A stretch of DNA of 33,100 nucleotides from contig JAPZAN010000120.1 of assembly GCA_027460605.1 (NCBI GenBank), positions 1 to 33,100 of the forward strand, given 5' to 3'. Every line of letters starts with the position of its first letter. Within the stretch, counting starts at the first letter, position 1. A program made the translations under genes and the position numbers. The notes beneath the pieces are model-generated. The model did not search any database, was not told where the DNA came from, and saw only the letters and a list, made by a program, of their open reading frames with translations. Origin of the DNA: Candidatus Methanoperedens sp. (GTDB taxonomy: Archaea; Halobacteriota; Methanosarcinia; Methanosarcinales; Methanoperedenaceae). Below, one piece after another: positions 1 to 7,758 of this stretch.

Positions 1-250
1 CATACCATTTTATGTATTCCCTGTCGTCCCCAAGTTTGCCTGCATTGAATTTCTCGTAAAATTCGTCCGAGCTCATTTTATGGCGCTTTTCAAAATCAGC
101 AAGTGAGTTTTTGACCTGTTTGAGCTCGCGCTTGACCATACTCAGCTCAACTTTTAACATTTTGTTTAAAGTGGACTCTATATATTTTTTCTCAAACTCA
201 AGACCATGGGAGAGTTGGGAATTTATGGCTTTTGCGTATTCAGAGGACAT
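1..250 (-). CDS. Small coiled-coil hypothetical protein, C-terminus outside window
   Basis: This reading frame runs off the left edge and is missing from the ORF track because it has no stop in the window. From an ATG at 250 it reads MSSEYAKAINSQLSHG and ends at the edge with EFYEKFNAGKLGDDREYIKW. The middle is rich in Lys, Glu and Leu and looks helical or coiled-coil. The SSDEFYEKFxxGxxGDD pattern resembles small archaeal proteins found as antitoxin partners, but that is memory of family style and not a verified match. The frame stays open upstream to an ATG at 400 that overlaps the stop of the 38-aa gene (TGATG). No Shine-Dalgarno is evident before 250, so the longer start is possible. Confidence 0.5.
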   Translation of the reverse strand, partial: MSSEYAKAINSQLSHGLEFEKKYIESTLNKMLKVELSMVKRELKQVKNSLADFEKRHKMSSDEFYEKFNAGKLGDDREYIKWY

Positions 251-309
251 AACTATGATAGCATTGGCTTTTGACTTTATAAAGCTTGCTTGAATAAAAT
301 TAGAATACT

Positions 310-348
310 GCTGGCGATACGCGGCGCCGAGTGTGCGGCTGCGCCAGC
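310..348. other. GC-rich hairpin between two small genes
   Basis: GCTGGCG at 310-316 pairs perfectly with CGCCAGC at 342-348 around a very GC-rich loop, in otherwise AT-rich surroundings. It lies between the 38-aa gene and the likely start at 250 of the next gene, so it could be an intercistronic RNA structure or the trace of an inserted element. If the upstream ORF really starts at 400 it would be coding. Confidence 0.45.
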
Positions 349-399
349 ATATGTAAAGTCCTGATACACATCTTTTAATCTGACCAAGATAACAAAACA

Positions 400-516
400 T
401 CATTTCTTTTTTCGAATTCCCGCTTTAGTATCCAATCGTTGCCGTCCATCGTCCGAGCTGGATTTATTTATTGCACCCTGCCCGGTCAGTTCAAATATTG
501 ATTTTTTCTTTGCCAT
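400..516 (-). CDS. 38-aa basic small protein, unknown function
   Basis: This gene is too short for the ORF track. The frame reads MAKKKSIFELTGQGAINKSS and ends AGIRKKK. It is preceded by a strong Shine-Dalgarno (GGGAGGTG) about five bases before the ATG, which is the best reason to believe it. A TATA-like element and a palindrome lie upstream. Its stop overlaps an ATG of the downstream frame as TGATG, the usual geometry for translational coupling. Both ends are lysine-rich. I do not recognise a family; a small DNA- or RNA-binding protein or an antitoxin is conceivable but unsupported. Confidence 0.5.
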   Translation of the reverse strand: MAKKKSIFELTGQGAINKSSSDDGRQRLDTKAGIRKKK

Positions 517-558
517 GTTTTCACCTCCCATATTAAATAGTAATAATTTTGAATATGT

Positions 559-600
559 TTATAAAATTTGCAATTATACGTTTGAATATCGGATATTCAA
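559..600 (-). promoter_or_regulatory. Putative promoter with 19-bp palindrome upstream of the 38-aa gene
   Basis: On the minus strand an ATTTTATAAAC-type TATA element sits at about 559-570, some 45 bases before the ATG at 516. Just upstream of it, at 582-600, TTGAATATC and GATATTCAA form a perfect inverted repeat around a single G. A dyad adjoining the TATA box is a plausible site for a dimeric regulator. No regulator can be assigned. Confidence 0.45.
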
Positions 601-725
601 GGACAAATTTTTTAGTCACCAATAATAATAAGTTTAAACTAATATAAAAAGTCTTTGATTTTTTGGAGCTAGTTTCAATTTATCCGTTTATGGATTTGGT
701 AGAAAGTGTTACGTTAATTATCTTA

Positions 726-1205
726 TTATTTCTTTCTTATATTTATGAACCCTTTTTCTATAGCTTCTATTTTAGTGCTTACATTTTTTTCCAGAACATC
801 TATTCTTGGATTTATTTCTTCGACTTTAGAAATAATTATATCCAATTGTGAAATAACAGTTGGTTTAGTTTCTTCTCTTCTTATCCTTCTCAATTCCATT
901 AAATCGTAGTAAACCTCTGTCCATTTCTTAGAATCATTGATTATTACCAAAACAAAAAAAATCCACACAATCGGAATTGCATAAAGTGTCCTTAAATCTA
1001 ATATTGAACCTAGTACTGAGCCTAATAAAATTGTAGTTAAAGCCGTGATGATTGGAACACCGGGTAAATTTATACTTGATTGATGCTTAGCTATTTCTAA
1101 AGCTTCATCAATTATGCCATCATTGCATATTTTTTGCAACATTCCCAATCTATTTTCTTTTTTTATATCTTTTATGTCTTTCAGTTTTTGATATAGATTA
1201 TTCAT
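726..1205 (-). CDS. Small membrane protein with C-terminal coiled coil, unknown function
   Basis: A 159-aa protein if the ATG at 1205 is used. That ATG is preceded by GGGTGGTC at good spacing, whereas the ORF-track start is a GTG four codons upstream lying inside this ribosome binding site. A charged N-terminal helix (about 1-45) is followed by two closely spaced hydrophobic segments (about 50-70 and 75-92), then a charged helical tail with heptad-like spacing (SQLDIIISKVEEINPRIDVL). The likely topology is a membrane hairpin with both ends on one side. The gene is AT-rich compared with the COG1395 and tiaS genes next to it. No family recognised. Confidence 0.6.
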   Translation of the reverse strand: MNNLYQKLKDIKDIKKENRLGMLQKICNDGIIDEALEIAKHQSSINLPGVPIITALTTILLGSVLGSILDLRTLYAIPIVWIFFVLVIINDSKKWTEVYYDLMELRRIRREETKPTVISQLDIIISKVEEINPRIDVLEKNVSTKIEAIEKGFINIRKK

Positions 1206-1300
1206 TACTTTGACCACCCTTTCAAATTAAACTCATTGCATTAGAATAACCACCAACACAAATTGATACTATCTCACTTTTCCAAATCTCTAATATCCGC

Positions 1301-2272
1301 TCACGAAACCTTAATTTTCTGCCTTCTCTCCTGTAACAAATCTATAAAATCATCCTTATCATCAAACTTCTTCAATTCTTTATCATCTATAAGCACAGTC
1401 TTTTCAATATTTTTCGTTTTACTGACCCCGTGAACTATCAAAAGCGACTGTGTTCCTGCAACTTCCGAGATGCTGCTCATAAGATGCGCCTTCTTGACAA
1501 TGGTCCTTGTGTAATCGCCGACACCTGTTAAAATAGTTGAATTCTCATCCTTTCTGTTTGAAGTCTGCGAAACCGCATCAAACGGAGCCTGCGAAATAGG
1601 CATTACATCAAACCCCATATTTTCAAGGATAGAAAAAACATTCGAATACTGTTTTACTGCCGTTTCCTGTTTCTGGCTTTCACTGGAATGAAGCTTCTCG
1701 AATATATCAACCGAAACAGTAAAACCCCTGTCCAGCACTTCTTCAAGCTTAATTGCAACATCAACACTTGCAGCCATTTCGCCGTCTTCATACTTGCTTA
1801 TGGTTCTCCTTGAAACCCCGAGCAGTGATGCAAGCGCCCCGAGGGATATATTCTTTTTTATGCGTTCCTGTTTCAGGATGAAACCGTCAAGATTAACATA
1901 AAGGCCGCCGTGCTCTGCATAAATCAATGGCGGCATTTCTTCTACAAAATAATCCTGCATTGTACTGATATTGATCGCAGGAATTCCGTACCTGAAATAA
2001 ACAACGCCGCCTTCAAGCGAATGGTCGCGGGTTTTTTCACCGATTACGATCGGGTAACCGTGCAGGTGCCTGGCAAGGAACTGCATTTCCTTGGTAGTTT
2101 CCTCATTCAAGCCGTCGATATTAGAGATTATTTTGATAAGGAGTAATAAGTTATTCCGCCTGGCTGCGATATCAAAACTTCTCGGGCGGGTGTCGCATCG
2201 TTCGGAAATGATGAAGCCGGCCTTGCCAAGAATTGAAACGGCCTCGTTTATTAGCAACTCCTTATTCATCAA
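1301..2272 (-). CDS. Archaeal HTH-type transcriptional regulator, COG1395-like
   Basis: This 323-aa protein has the layout of the archaeal 'putative HTH-type transcriptional regulatory protein' family. An N-terminal part (about 1-125; RPRSFDIAARRNNLLLLIKI) has the look of a restriction-endonuclease-like fold. An XRE-type helix-turn-helix follows at about 130-190 (LGALASLLGVSRRTISKYEDG), then a C-terminal region with SILENMGFDVMPISQAPFDAV. Its length suits the family. It starts divergently from tiaS. A shared TATA region lies 25-30 bases before its start (ATG at 2272 or 2269), so the transcript is probably leaderless. Targets are unknown. Confidence 0.85.
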   Translation of the reverse strand: MMNKELLINEAVSILGKAGFIISERCDTRPRSFDIAARRNNLLLLIKIISNIDGLNEETTKEMQFLARHLHGYPIVIGEKTRDHSLEGGVVYFRYGIPAINISTMQDYFVEEMPPLIYAEHGGLYVNLDGFILKQERIKKNISLGALASLLGVSRRTISKYEDGEMAASVDVAIKLEEVLDRGFTVSVDIFEKLHSSESQKQETAVKQYSNVFSILENMGFDVMPISQAPFDAVSQTSNRKDENSTILTGVGDYTRTIVKKAHLMSSISEVAGTQSLLIVHGVSKTKNIEKTVLIDDKELKKFDDKDDFIDLLQERRQKIKVS

Positions 2273-2290
2273 ATTTTGAATGATTCTACG

Positions 2291-2325
2291 TCTATATAAA
2301 TCCCTATGGTGCCAAGATTTATTAT
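2291..2325. promoter_or_regulatory. Divergent promoter region for COG1395 regulator and tiaS
   Basis: TCTATATAAATCC at 2291-2303 reads as a TATA box on either strand. On the minus strand its centre is about 25 bases from the regulator's ATG, fitting a leaderless mRNA. A second TTTATTAT at 2318-2325 lies about 26 bases before the tiaS GTG, which would make tiaS leaderless too. No Shine-Dalgarno is seen for either gene. Confidence 0.5.
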
Positions 2326-2346
2326 GCAGCGGGTAATTAGCATTTT

Positions 2347-3603
2347 GTGATTATCGGAATCGATGATACGGATTCAAAAGAGAGCATGTGCACAACATAC
2401 CTGGCAGCCGTGCTAATCGAAAAATTAAAGGAACACGGCAGGATAAATGATTATCCACTGCTCATCCGGCTCAATCCGAACATCATTTACAAAACACGCG
2501 GCAATGCGGCTCTTGCGATTTCTCTTGACCTTGAAAGGGGCGAAGATGCGAAAGTCGTCAAAGAACTTGTAATCGATACCGTTAGGAACATGGCTGTTTT
2601 TTCCGAGGAAAACACCAATCCTGGCGTAGTTTTTATTGAAGAAGCAACTGAAAAGATGCGGGCCGAGCTTGCCATATTCTCCATCCGCGCTGTTCAGGAT
2701 GTCCTTGAAATCGAGGAAGCTGTGGAAATCCTCAGGCGGCACAATATAAGCCACAAAGGATTCAAGAATAAGAGGGGTTTAATCGGAGCGCTCGCCGCTT
2801 CTGGACTTGCATTGTGCGGTCTTCCTGATTTCACTTATGAATTAATCGCATACAGGGAAAAAGAACGATGGGGCACGCTGCGGGATATAAACGAAGAGTC
2901 CGTATATGCTGCCGATGCAGCCACCCGCCCCGATACATGGGACACGGTAGATCATGAAAATAAACGAGTGGTGTTTGCTCCACATTCACCTGACCCAATC
3001 CTTTTCGGGATACGGGGCAACAGTGAAAATGCGGTAAGACGCGCTTTCTCGATGATAAAAAGCGAGCCTGTTGAAAGGTACGTGGTCTATAAGACAAACC
3101 AGAATACGGATATGCATCTGATGCCGGCAGAAATCAATGAGGTTCTGGATAATCGTTCTTACATATTAAATGGAAAAGTCAAAAGCGCCCCTAAAATCAT
3201 ATCAGGAGGCCATGTTATTTTCGAACTGGAAGATGACGGGAAAGATAACGGGGCAGTTATTGAATGCGCAGCTTTTGAACCCACCAAGGGATTCAGGCGC
3301 ATTATCAGGGAGCTTCGGCCGCAGGATGAAGTAACGGTTTTCGGGAGTGTTAAAGATAAGACCTTGAATATTGAAAAAATCAACATAAATTCTCTCAATA
3401 TTCACGAATTACGCAATCCCCTATGCTGCGGCAAACGCATGAAATCCAAAGGTATAGGGCAGGGTTACAGGTGCGAGAAATGCGGTTCTGTCAAAAAAGA
3501 GCAGGTGCTTGAGACATTAGAGAGAAACATTTCGCAAGGATTCTATGAAGTGCCTCCATCCGCCCGCCGCCATCTTTCAAAACCACTCATCAGATATCAA
3601 TAG
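2347..3603 (+). CDS. tiaS: tRNA(Ile2) 2-agmatinylcytidine synthetase TiaS
   Basis: TiaS uses ATP and agmatine to modify C34 of tRNA-Ile(CAU) to agmatidine, so that archaea read AUA as isoleucine. The 418-aa protein begins MIIGIDDTDSKESMCTTYL, the family's hallmark N-terminus (IGIDDTDS). It contains the catalytic and tRNA-binding middle (THUMP/ferredoxin-like), an OB-fold region at about 270-350 (NGKVKSAPKIISGGHVIFEL), and a C-terminal zinc ribbon with CC and CxxC pairs (LCCGKRMKSKG, YRCEKCGS). The start is GTG; no ATG fits. The length is normal. Its 3' end overlaps the convergent nadE by 14 bases. Confidence 0.95.
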   Translation: MIIGIDDTDSKESMCTTYLAAVLIEKLKEHGRINDYPLLIRLNPNIIYKTRGNAALAISLDLERGEDAKVVKELVIDTVRNMAVFSEENTNPGVVFIEEATEKMRAELAIFSIRAVQDVLEIEEAVEILRRHNISHKGFKNKRGLIGALAASGLALCGLPDFTYELIAYREKERWGTLRDINEESVYAADAATRPDTWDTVDHENKRVVFAPHSPDPILFGIRGNSENAVRRAFSMIKSEPVERYVVYKTNQNTDMHLMPAEINEVLDNRSYILNGKVKSAPKIISGGHVIFELEDDGKDNGAVIECAAFEPTKGFRRIIRELRPQDEVTVFGSVKDKTLNIEKININSLNIHELRNPLCCGKRMKSKGIGQGYRCEKCGSVKKEQVLETLERNISQGFYEVPPSARRHLSKPLIRYQ

Positions 3604-4363
3604 ACTGCGGCGGCATTCTCTTGTGTTCGTTGGATGAGATTCGCGCTGCCAGCCGGTCAACTATTTCCGGAGGGAAATTTTCCTTTACCAGAGACACATC
3701 CTTATTTTCATCAACCAGCATGGCGAGTATCCGGTCTGCCATCTCATAGGATACACCGAGTTCGCTCTCGTCGGTCTGCCCCGGCCATAAGCCCGCCGTA
3801 GGCGTTTTGTTGATGATTTTCGCCGCTATGCCCATGTGCCGGGCAAGTTCCCGAACGTTTGTTTTATAGAGACCTCCGATAGGTTCTATATCCACGCCGC
3901 CGTCGCCGTATTTTGTGAAATAGCCCAGCAAAAGCTCTGTTTTATTCCCCGTCCCTATAACCATTCGATTCATGAGATTCGCATGATAATACAGTATGCA
4001 CATTCTCGTTCTTGCTTTCAGGTTCCCGTTTGCAGTATTTGCGGCGCTGTCAAAACCAGGAATGGTGGATGAAAAAGCCTGCAAAACCGGAGATATCTCA
4101 ATGACCTTATGCTCAATCCCCAAAACCCGCGCGACTTCCACTGCGTCATCCACATCAGGTTTTGATGTAACGCCCTTCTCAGGCAGCGAGAGGCCAAGCA
4201 CGTTATCAGGACCGAGGGCATAAACTGCGAGATAAGCTGTCAGGGTTGAATCGATTCCTCCGCTTAAACCGATTACCGCCCCCTGCGCTCCCGATTCCCT
4301 GACCTTTGATTTTATGAAGGCGGCGATTTTATCTTTTATGGCTGGATAACTTATCTGGTTCAT
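3590..4363 (-). CDS. nadE: NH3-dependent NAD+ synthetase
   Basis: This enzyme catalyses the last step of NAD synthesis, amidating deamido-NAD with ammonia and ATP. The PP-loop motif GLSGGIDSTLTAYLA is near the N-terminus, followed by the typical LPEKGVTSKPDVDDA, GTGNKTELLLGYFTKYGDGGVD and PTAGLWPGQTDESELG signatures of the family. No glutaminase domain is present, so it depends on free ammonia. I prefer the ATG at 4363 (257 aa). The ORF track extends to a GTG at 4384. Convergent with tiaS. Confidence 0.93.
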   Translation of the reverse strand: MNQISYPAIKDKIAAFIKSKVRESGAQGAVIGLSGGIDSTLTAYLAVYALGPDNVLGLSLPEKGVTSKPDVDDAVEVARVLGIEHKVIEISPVLQAFSSTIPGFDSAANTANGNLKARTRMCILYYHANLMNRMVIGTGNKTELLLGYFTKYGDGGVDIEPIGGLYKTNVRELARHMGIAAKIINKTPTAGLWPGQTDESELGVSYEMADRILAMLVDENKDVSLVKENFPPEIVDRLAARISSNEHKRMPPQSIDI

Positions 4364-4493
4364 ATATTTTAATGAAATTCCCACTTATTAAAATATTACT
4401 TTCACCCCGCTCTGGGAAGCTTTATATGTTCCCGGGATAAGGTAGAATCTGCCTCTCAAATAAAAAATTCAAACAAGAGGCTTGAGGAAAGAT

Positions 4494-5366
4494 ATGAAAC
4501 AAATAGCAAAACAAATCGAAGCCCGATTCATGGAACTGGGCATTAAAGTTGAGACAAGTGAAATAGAATCATTCTTAAAGAAACATAATGTTCCCAAGAG
4601 TGAATTTTTTGCTCCGCGTGAAACACCGCTGGTAAAGGTATCAGATGTCAAAGAGGATGGAAAATGGGTAACGGTGCGGGGTAAAGTCGTCCAGTTGTGG
4701 GAAGTTAACCAGGAATCCATCTCGCAGGTTGGATTGTTTGGAGACGAGTCCGGCACAATTAAATTCACAAAATGGGTAAAAGCGGCGCTTCCGACTGTGG
4801 AGGAAGGCAAGAACTACATATTCAAAAATGTAGCGACTTCCGAGTGGCAGGGACAGTTCAGCATCAAATTGAATAAGACAAGCGAGATAATCCCGGTTGC
4901 AGAGGAAATAGAGGTAGGCTCAACGCCAACCGAATTCAGCGGTGCCATCGTGGATATCCAGAGCGGCTCTGGTCTTATCAAGCGCTGCCCGGAATGCAAC
5001 AGGGCGCTGGTGAAAGGCGCATGCGGCGAACACGGGAAGGTTGAAGGAATATACGACCTGCGGGTAAAAGCGGTCATGGACGATGGCGAGAAAGTGCAGG
5101 ACATCCTGCTGAACAGGGAAGTTACAGAGGCTCTGACCGGCATCACCCTTGAGAAAGCAAAGGAGATGGCGACAGAGGCACTTGACCAGGCAGTGGTTCT
5201 CGATATGATAAAGAGCAAGCTTGTGGGCAGGTATTTTGTGGTAAGCGGCGCCAAACTTGACAGGTTTATACTCGTAGATTCAATAAAACCTGATGTCAAG
5301 CCGATAGAAGAAGAAATTAAGAGAATACTTGCAGCATCTGCCGCGCCGATCGCACAGGAGGCGTAA
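4494..5366 (+). CDS. Replication protein A-like ssDNA-binding protein (OB folds plus zinc finger)
   Basis: Single-stranded DNA-binding protein for replication and repair, of the archaeal RPA/RFA1 type (COG1599). The ATG at 4494 follows GAGGAAAG at good spacing; the track's TTG at 4482 is unlikely. The 290-aa protein has an N-terminal helical part (about 1-45), an OB fold at about 47-140 (VSDVKEDGKWVTVRGKVVQLWE), and a second OB-type region holding a zinc finger (CPECNRALVKGACGEHG, CxxC...CxxH). It is coupled to the COG3390 gene two bases downstream, the usual pairing of an RPA with its associated protein in euryarchaea. Confidence 0.87.
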   Translation: MKQIAKQIEARFMELGIKVETSEIESFLKKHNVPKSEFFAPRETPLVKVSDVKEDGKWVTVRGKVVQLWEVNQESISQVGLFGDESGTIKFTKWVKAALPTVEEGKNYIFKNVATSEWQGQFSIKLNKTSEIIPVAEEIEVGSTPTEFSGAIVDIQSGSGLIKRCPECNRALVKGACGEHGKVEGIYDLRVKAVMDDGEKVQDILLNREVTEALTGITLEKAKEMATEALDQAVVLDMIKSKLVGRYFVVSGAKLDRFILVDSIKPDVKPIEEEIKRILAASAAPIAQEA

Positions 5367-5368
5367 TC

Positions 5369-5938
5369 ATGGCAGAAAATGGATTTGTCCGCGAAGTTGC
5401 GCACCGCATATTCGCAGCAGAGTTAAAGGAATCAAACCTCCAGGCAAAGGATGGAAATGACCAGTACTCACCGCAGTACCTCATCACCCCGACCGGGGCA
5501 AAATGCAACCGCGTGTTCATTGTGGGCACGCTCACGGAGAAGGAAGATGTAGGAACCGATTCCGAATTCTGGCGCGGGCGCATCGTTGACCCCACAGGCG
5601 CGTTTTTCGTGACCGCGGGGCAGTACCAGCCCGAGGCAGCGCAGGTGCTTGCAAAGACAGCGCCGCCTGAGTTCATTGCTGTCATAGGAAAGCCGACAAC
5701 ATTTACGACCAAGGAAGGAAATGTGCTTACCTCCATCAGGGCTGAGTCCATGCATGTCGTGGATGCTGCCACGAGGGACAGGTGGGTTGTGGATGCTGCG
5801 ATGCATACAGCGAAGAGGCTTGAGAAGCTTGCGGGCAGTGAGCCGAATGCGGTGAAGGCGAGGGAGCATTACAATACGAATGCGGATGCGTATCGCGCGA
5901 TGGTGGCGCAGGCGCTGGAGTCGATGAGGGCGAGGTAG
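5369..5938 (+). CDS. RPA-associated protein (COG3390 type)
   Basis: A 189-aa partner of the upstream RPA-like gene. It begins MAENGFVREVAHRIFAAELK and contains an OB-fold stretch (LITPTGAKCNRVFIVGTLTEKEDVG, FWRGRIVDPTGAFFVTAGQYQPEA) followed by a helical C-terminus. The AGGAGG ribosome binding site lies inside the last codons of the RPA gene and the gap is two bases, so the pair is translationally coupled. In haloarchaea such RPA-associated proteins form a complex with their cognate RPA; the same is inferred here. A hairpin terminator follows directly. Confidence 0.85.
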   Translation: MAENGFVREVAHRIFAAELKESNLQAKDGNDQYSPQYLITPTGAKCNRVFIVGTLTEKEDVGTDSEFWRGRIVDPTGAFFVTAGQYQPEAAQVLAKTAPPEFIAVIGKPTTFTTKEGNVLTSIRAESMHVVDAATRDRWVVDAAMHTAKRLEKLAGSEPNAVKAREHYNTNADAYRAMVAQALESMRAR

Positions 5939-5939
5939 A

Positions 5940-5965
5940 GGGCACAGGGATGTGCCCTTATTTTT
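5940..5965 (+). terminator. Hairpin terminator after the rpa operon
   Basis: GGGCACA and TGTGCCC form a perfect 7-bp stem with a GGGA loop one base after the stop codon, followed by TTATTTTT. This is a textbook intrinsic-type terminator; archaea also use the U-tract. Confidence 0.8.
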
Positions 5966-6006
5966 AAAAGAAAGACAACTGAATGAATAATATCAGAGGT
6001 CAACTT

Positions 6007-6369
6007 ATGAAACAATATGAATTTTATGAAAAATTAACCCAACTTGTTTACGAATCTTTAGTTCCCATAATAATCCTTGCGAGCATGGCCGTTGTAGGTT
6101 CAATTTTAGATTTCTATTTAGGAGGCGAAGGCTGGTTTAAATATATATTTGCGGGTGTAGGGGGTGTTTCTTTGTTAATTATCTATTATGTTAAAAAGGG
6201 AAAAAACTATATTCTGGAAAATATTAACAACAAAGGTAGAACTGCCAGAACAGCTAATGAGTTTGGTAAGTTACTTATAAAAATCGCCGCAATATTAGCC
6301 ATTTTCATGATTTTGATACTAGTAATTAAATATATTTTTGAAAGACAAGAAAATAAAAAGACCGCTTGA
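6007..6369 (+). CDS. Small three-helix membrane protein, unknown function
   Basis: The 120-aa protein from the ATG at 6007 is preceded by AGAGGT at six bases, a better start than the track's 5983. It has three hydrophobic segments (SLVPIIILASMAVVGSIL, YIFAGVGGVSLLIIYYV, IAAILAIFMILILVIKYIF), a central basic loop and a Lys-rich end. AT-rich coding. It sits alone after the rpa terminator. No family recognised; it resembles the 726-1205 protein only in being a small membrane protein. Confidence 0.55.
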   Translation: MKQYEFYEKLTQLVYESLVPIIILASMAVVGSILDFYLGGEGWFKYIFAGVGGVSLLIIYYVKKGKNYILENINNKGRTARTANEFGKLLIKIAAILAIFMILILVIKYIFERQENKKTA

Positions 6370-6535
6370 GATATTGCTCATAGGCACGGATGACATGGAA
6401 TATTACTCTCTCCTCCTTAATGAAATATATCATGCCAGCTGGCTTCTATATGGGACAGATATACTGCTCAGGTGTGAAAAAGTTGTAATTGTAAAGAACA
6501 TAAAACCCATCATTGCGGAAACGCCGATGCATTAA
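6338..6535 (+). CDS. Doubtful 65-aa ORF, possibly a gene remnant
   Basis: The frame opens with TTG inside the 3' end of the preceding membrane protein and reads RPLEILLIGTDDMEYYSLLL, then LLYGTDILLRCEKVVIVKNI. The composition looks protein-like, so this may be the tail of a decayed gene whose 5' part was lost. There is no ribosome binding site and no plausible independent start. It ends exactly where a dispersed repeat begins. I cannot name a family. Confidence 0.25.
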   Translation: MKDKKIKRPLEILLIGTDDMEYYSLLLNEIYHASWLLYGTDILLRCEKVVIVKNIKPIIAETPMH

Positions 6536-6570
6536 ATCTGCGTTCATCTGCGTTTATCCGCGGTTAATTT
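6536..6570 (-). repeat. Dispersed repeat family A, copy 1
   Basis: Read on the minus strand: AAAAATTAACCGCGGATAAA followed by CGCAGATGAACGCAGAT. It is built from roughly 10-base units (CGCAGATGAA-like) and begins with TTAACCGC. Close copies occur at 23936-23971 and 29934-29971. It lies in the untranslated stretch 6536-6673 downstream of the cupin gene. Confidence 0.7.
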
Positions 6571-6600
6571 TTCGTTGAAGAGATCCACAAATTAATAAAT

Positions 6601-6632
6601 TATTTGTCTTTGCGTCCTCTGCGGTGTGCTGG
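6601..6632 (-). repeat. Dispersed repeat family C, copy 1
   Basis: Minus strand: CACCGCAGAGGACGCAAAGA. Related fragments occur at 29978-29990 (GGACGCAAAGACAGG) and 30198-30223 (TTAGCCGCAGAGGCGCGGAG). It lies between the cupin gene and repeat A, in the same orientation as both. The rest of 6571-6673 shows no gene. Confidence 0.55.
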
Positions 6633-6673
6633 TAGGGAAACGGCTAGTTAGAGGCTTGTTTCTCTTCAGGATA

Positions 6674-7576
6674 TCATCGTCGTAGCATGAGTTCCCGGTA
6701 CCACGTTATTCCCGCGACCACGACGCTGCAACCCAAAAGCGCATATAAGAAAGGTATCCCGTTCAAGAGCAGGAGCATGAACAGTAGGCTGAAGGCTTCA
6801 ACGGTTACGATAAGCTGAAGATGCGTTGACGCCGACGACCAGACAGGTGTTGGCGGATAGTACTTGAAAGCGGCTTGATGTCTGCGGAACTTGTACAGCG
6901 CGTGTGTCAGTGCAAGAATGAGAAAAAACATCAAGAATAGGAACCCAGTAACTACGGAACTCGATGGGAGCCCAGAGGCTTTCACTAACACGTTGGTATC
7001 CGAAAGCGAGTTAGTCCCCACCACCGTAACCATGAAAATTGCCGTGCACCACGCAGGTAGCTGCCATATCAGATTATCGAAATGACGATACGTCTCGCTC
7101 GACTCCGCAATTGAAATGCCATGCGCCGTGGTGTCAGCTTCCCGATGGATTTGATCTTCCGTTAGACACTGCGTTACGAGGTTAAATTGTGATGTTGCGT
7201 AATCTTCGATTCGGTCTTCGTTACTTGCTTCGCCGTGCTTTACCGTATGAATCACGGCATTTCCCGGCATATAGACGTTGTGAATGACGCTTGGCTGAGT
7301 TGTGAACAGCTCTCCTGCTTGAAAACTGCTAAGTCTTCGCTTTCCGTCGATCAGTTCTGCGTAAGCTATCCAACCCTTTTGAACAATGTAGGTTTCCCTG
7401 ACGCGATTATGATAATGACTACTTTGCCACGCACCCTCCGAAGTTGCTTCGGTTCGGATATACGCTGTACCATCGCTCTTCCTGAGGCGAAAGCGAAGCT
7501 CACCGTTAGGCATTTGGTGATGCGAAGTAGAAATGCCGTGAAGCCTTGCCGCATCTTCAGGTGTGATCTCGCGCAT
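6674..7576 (-). CDS. Cupin domain fused to a C-terminal membrane domain
   Basis: A 300-aa protein from the ATG at 7576, which follows GGAGG; the track start at 7603 lies upstream of this site. Residues about 25-115 form a cupin (SHYHNRVRETYIVQKGWIAY; the HYH...E and later H in PSVIHNVYM fit the metal-binding pattern). A linker of about 60 residues leads to a hydrophobic region with about four membrane spans (LPAWCTAIFMVTVVG, VVTGFLFLMFFLILALTHAL, LIVTVEAFSLLFMLLLLNGI, FLYALLGCSVVVAGITWY). A ligand-sensing cytosolic cupin tethered to a membrane effector or channel is one reading. It looks bacterial in style, suggesting transfer. Function unknown. Confidence 0.7.
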   Translation of the reverse strand: MREITPEDAARLHGISTSHHQMPNGELRFRLRKSDGTAYIRTEATSEGAWQSSHYHNRVRETYIVQKGWIAYAELIDGKRRLSSFQAGELFTTQPSVIHNVYMPGNAVIHTVKHGEASNEDRIEDYATSQFNLVTQCLTEDQIHREADTTAHGISIAESSETYRHFDNLIWQLPAWCTAIFMVTVVGTNSLSDTNVLVKASGLPSSSVVTGFLFLMFFLILALTHALYKFRRHQAAFKYYPPTPVWSSASTHLQLIVTVEAFSLLFMLLLLNGIPFLYALLGCSVVVAGITWYRELMLRR

Positions 7577-7758
7577 TGCAGTTATCCTCCAGACATCTAA
7601 CATTATTTCTTATGCGCATATACTTTTCATTATGAAAATAAAGATTATTGGAGAATTTGTCAGGTTTAAATCTATTTCGAGCTCGTTGTTGATATTGTAC
7701 TGCCCCGCACCAACAATTATTAACCCTGAGATACATAATATAAATTGAGGTGTTAGTA

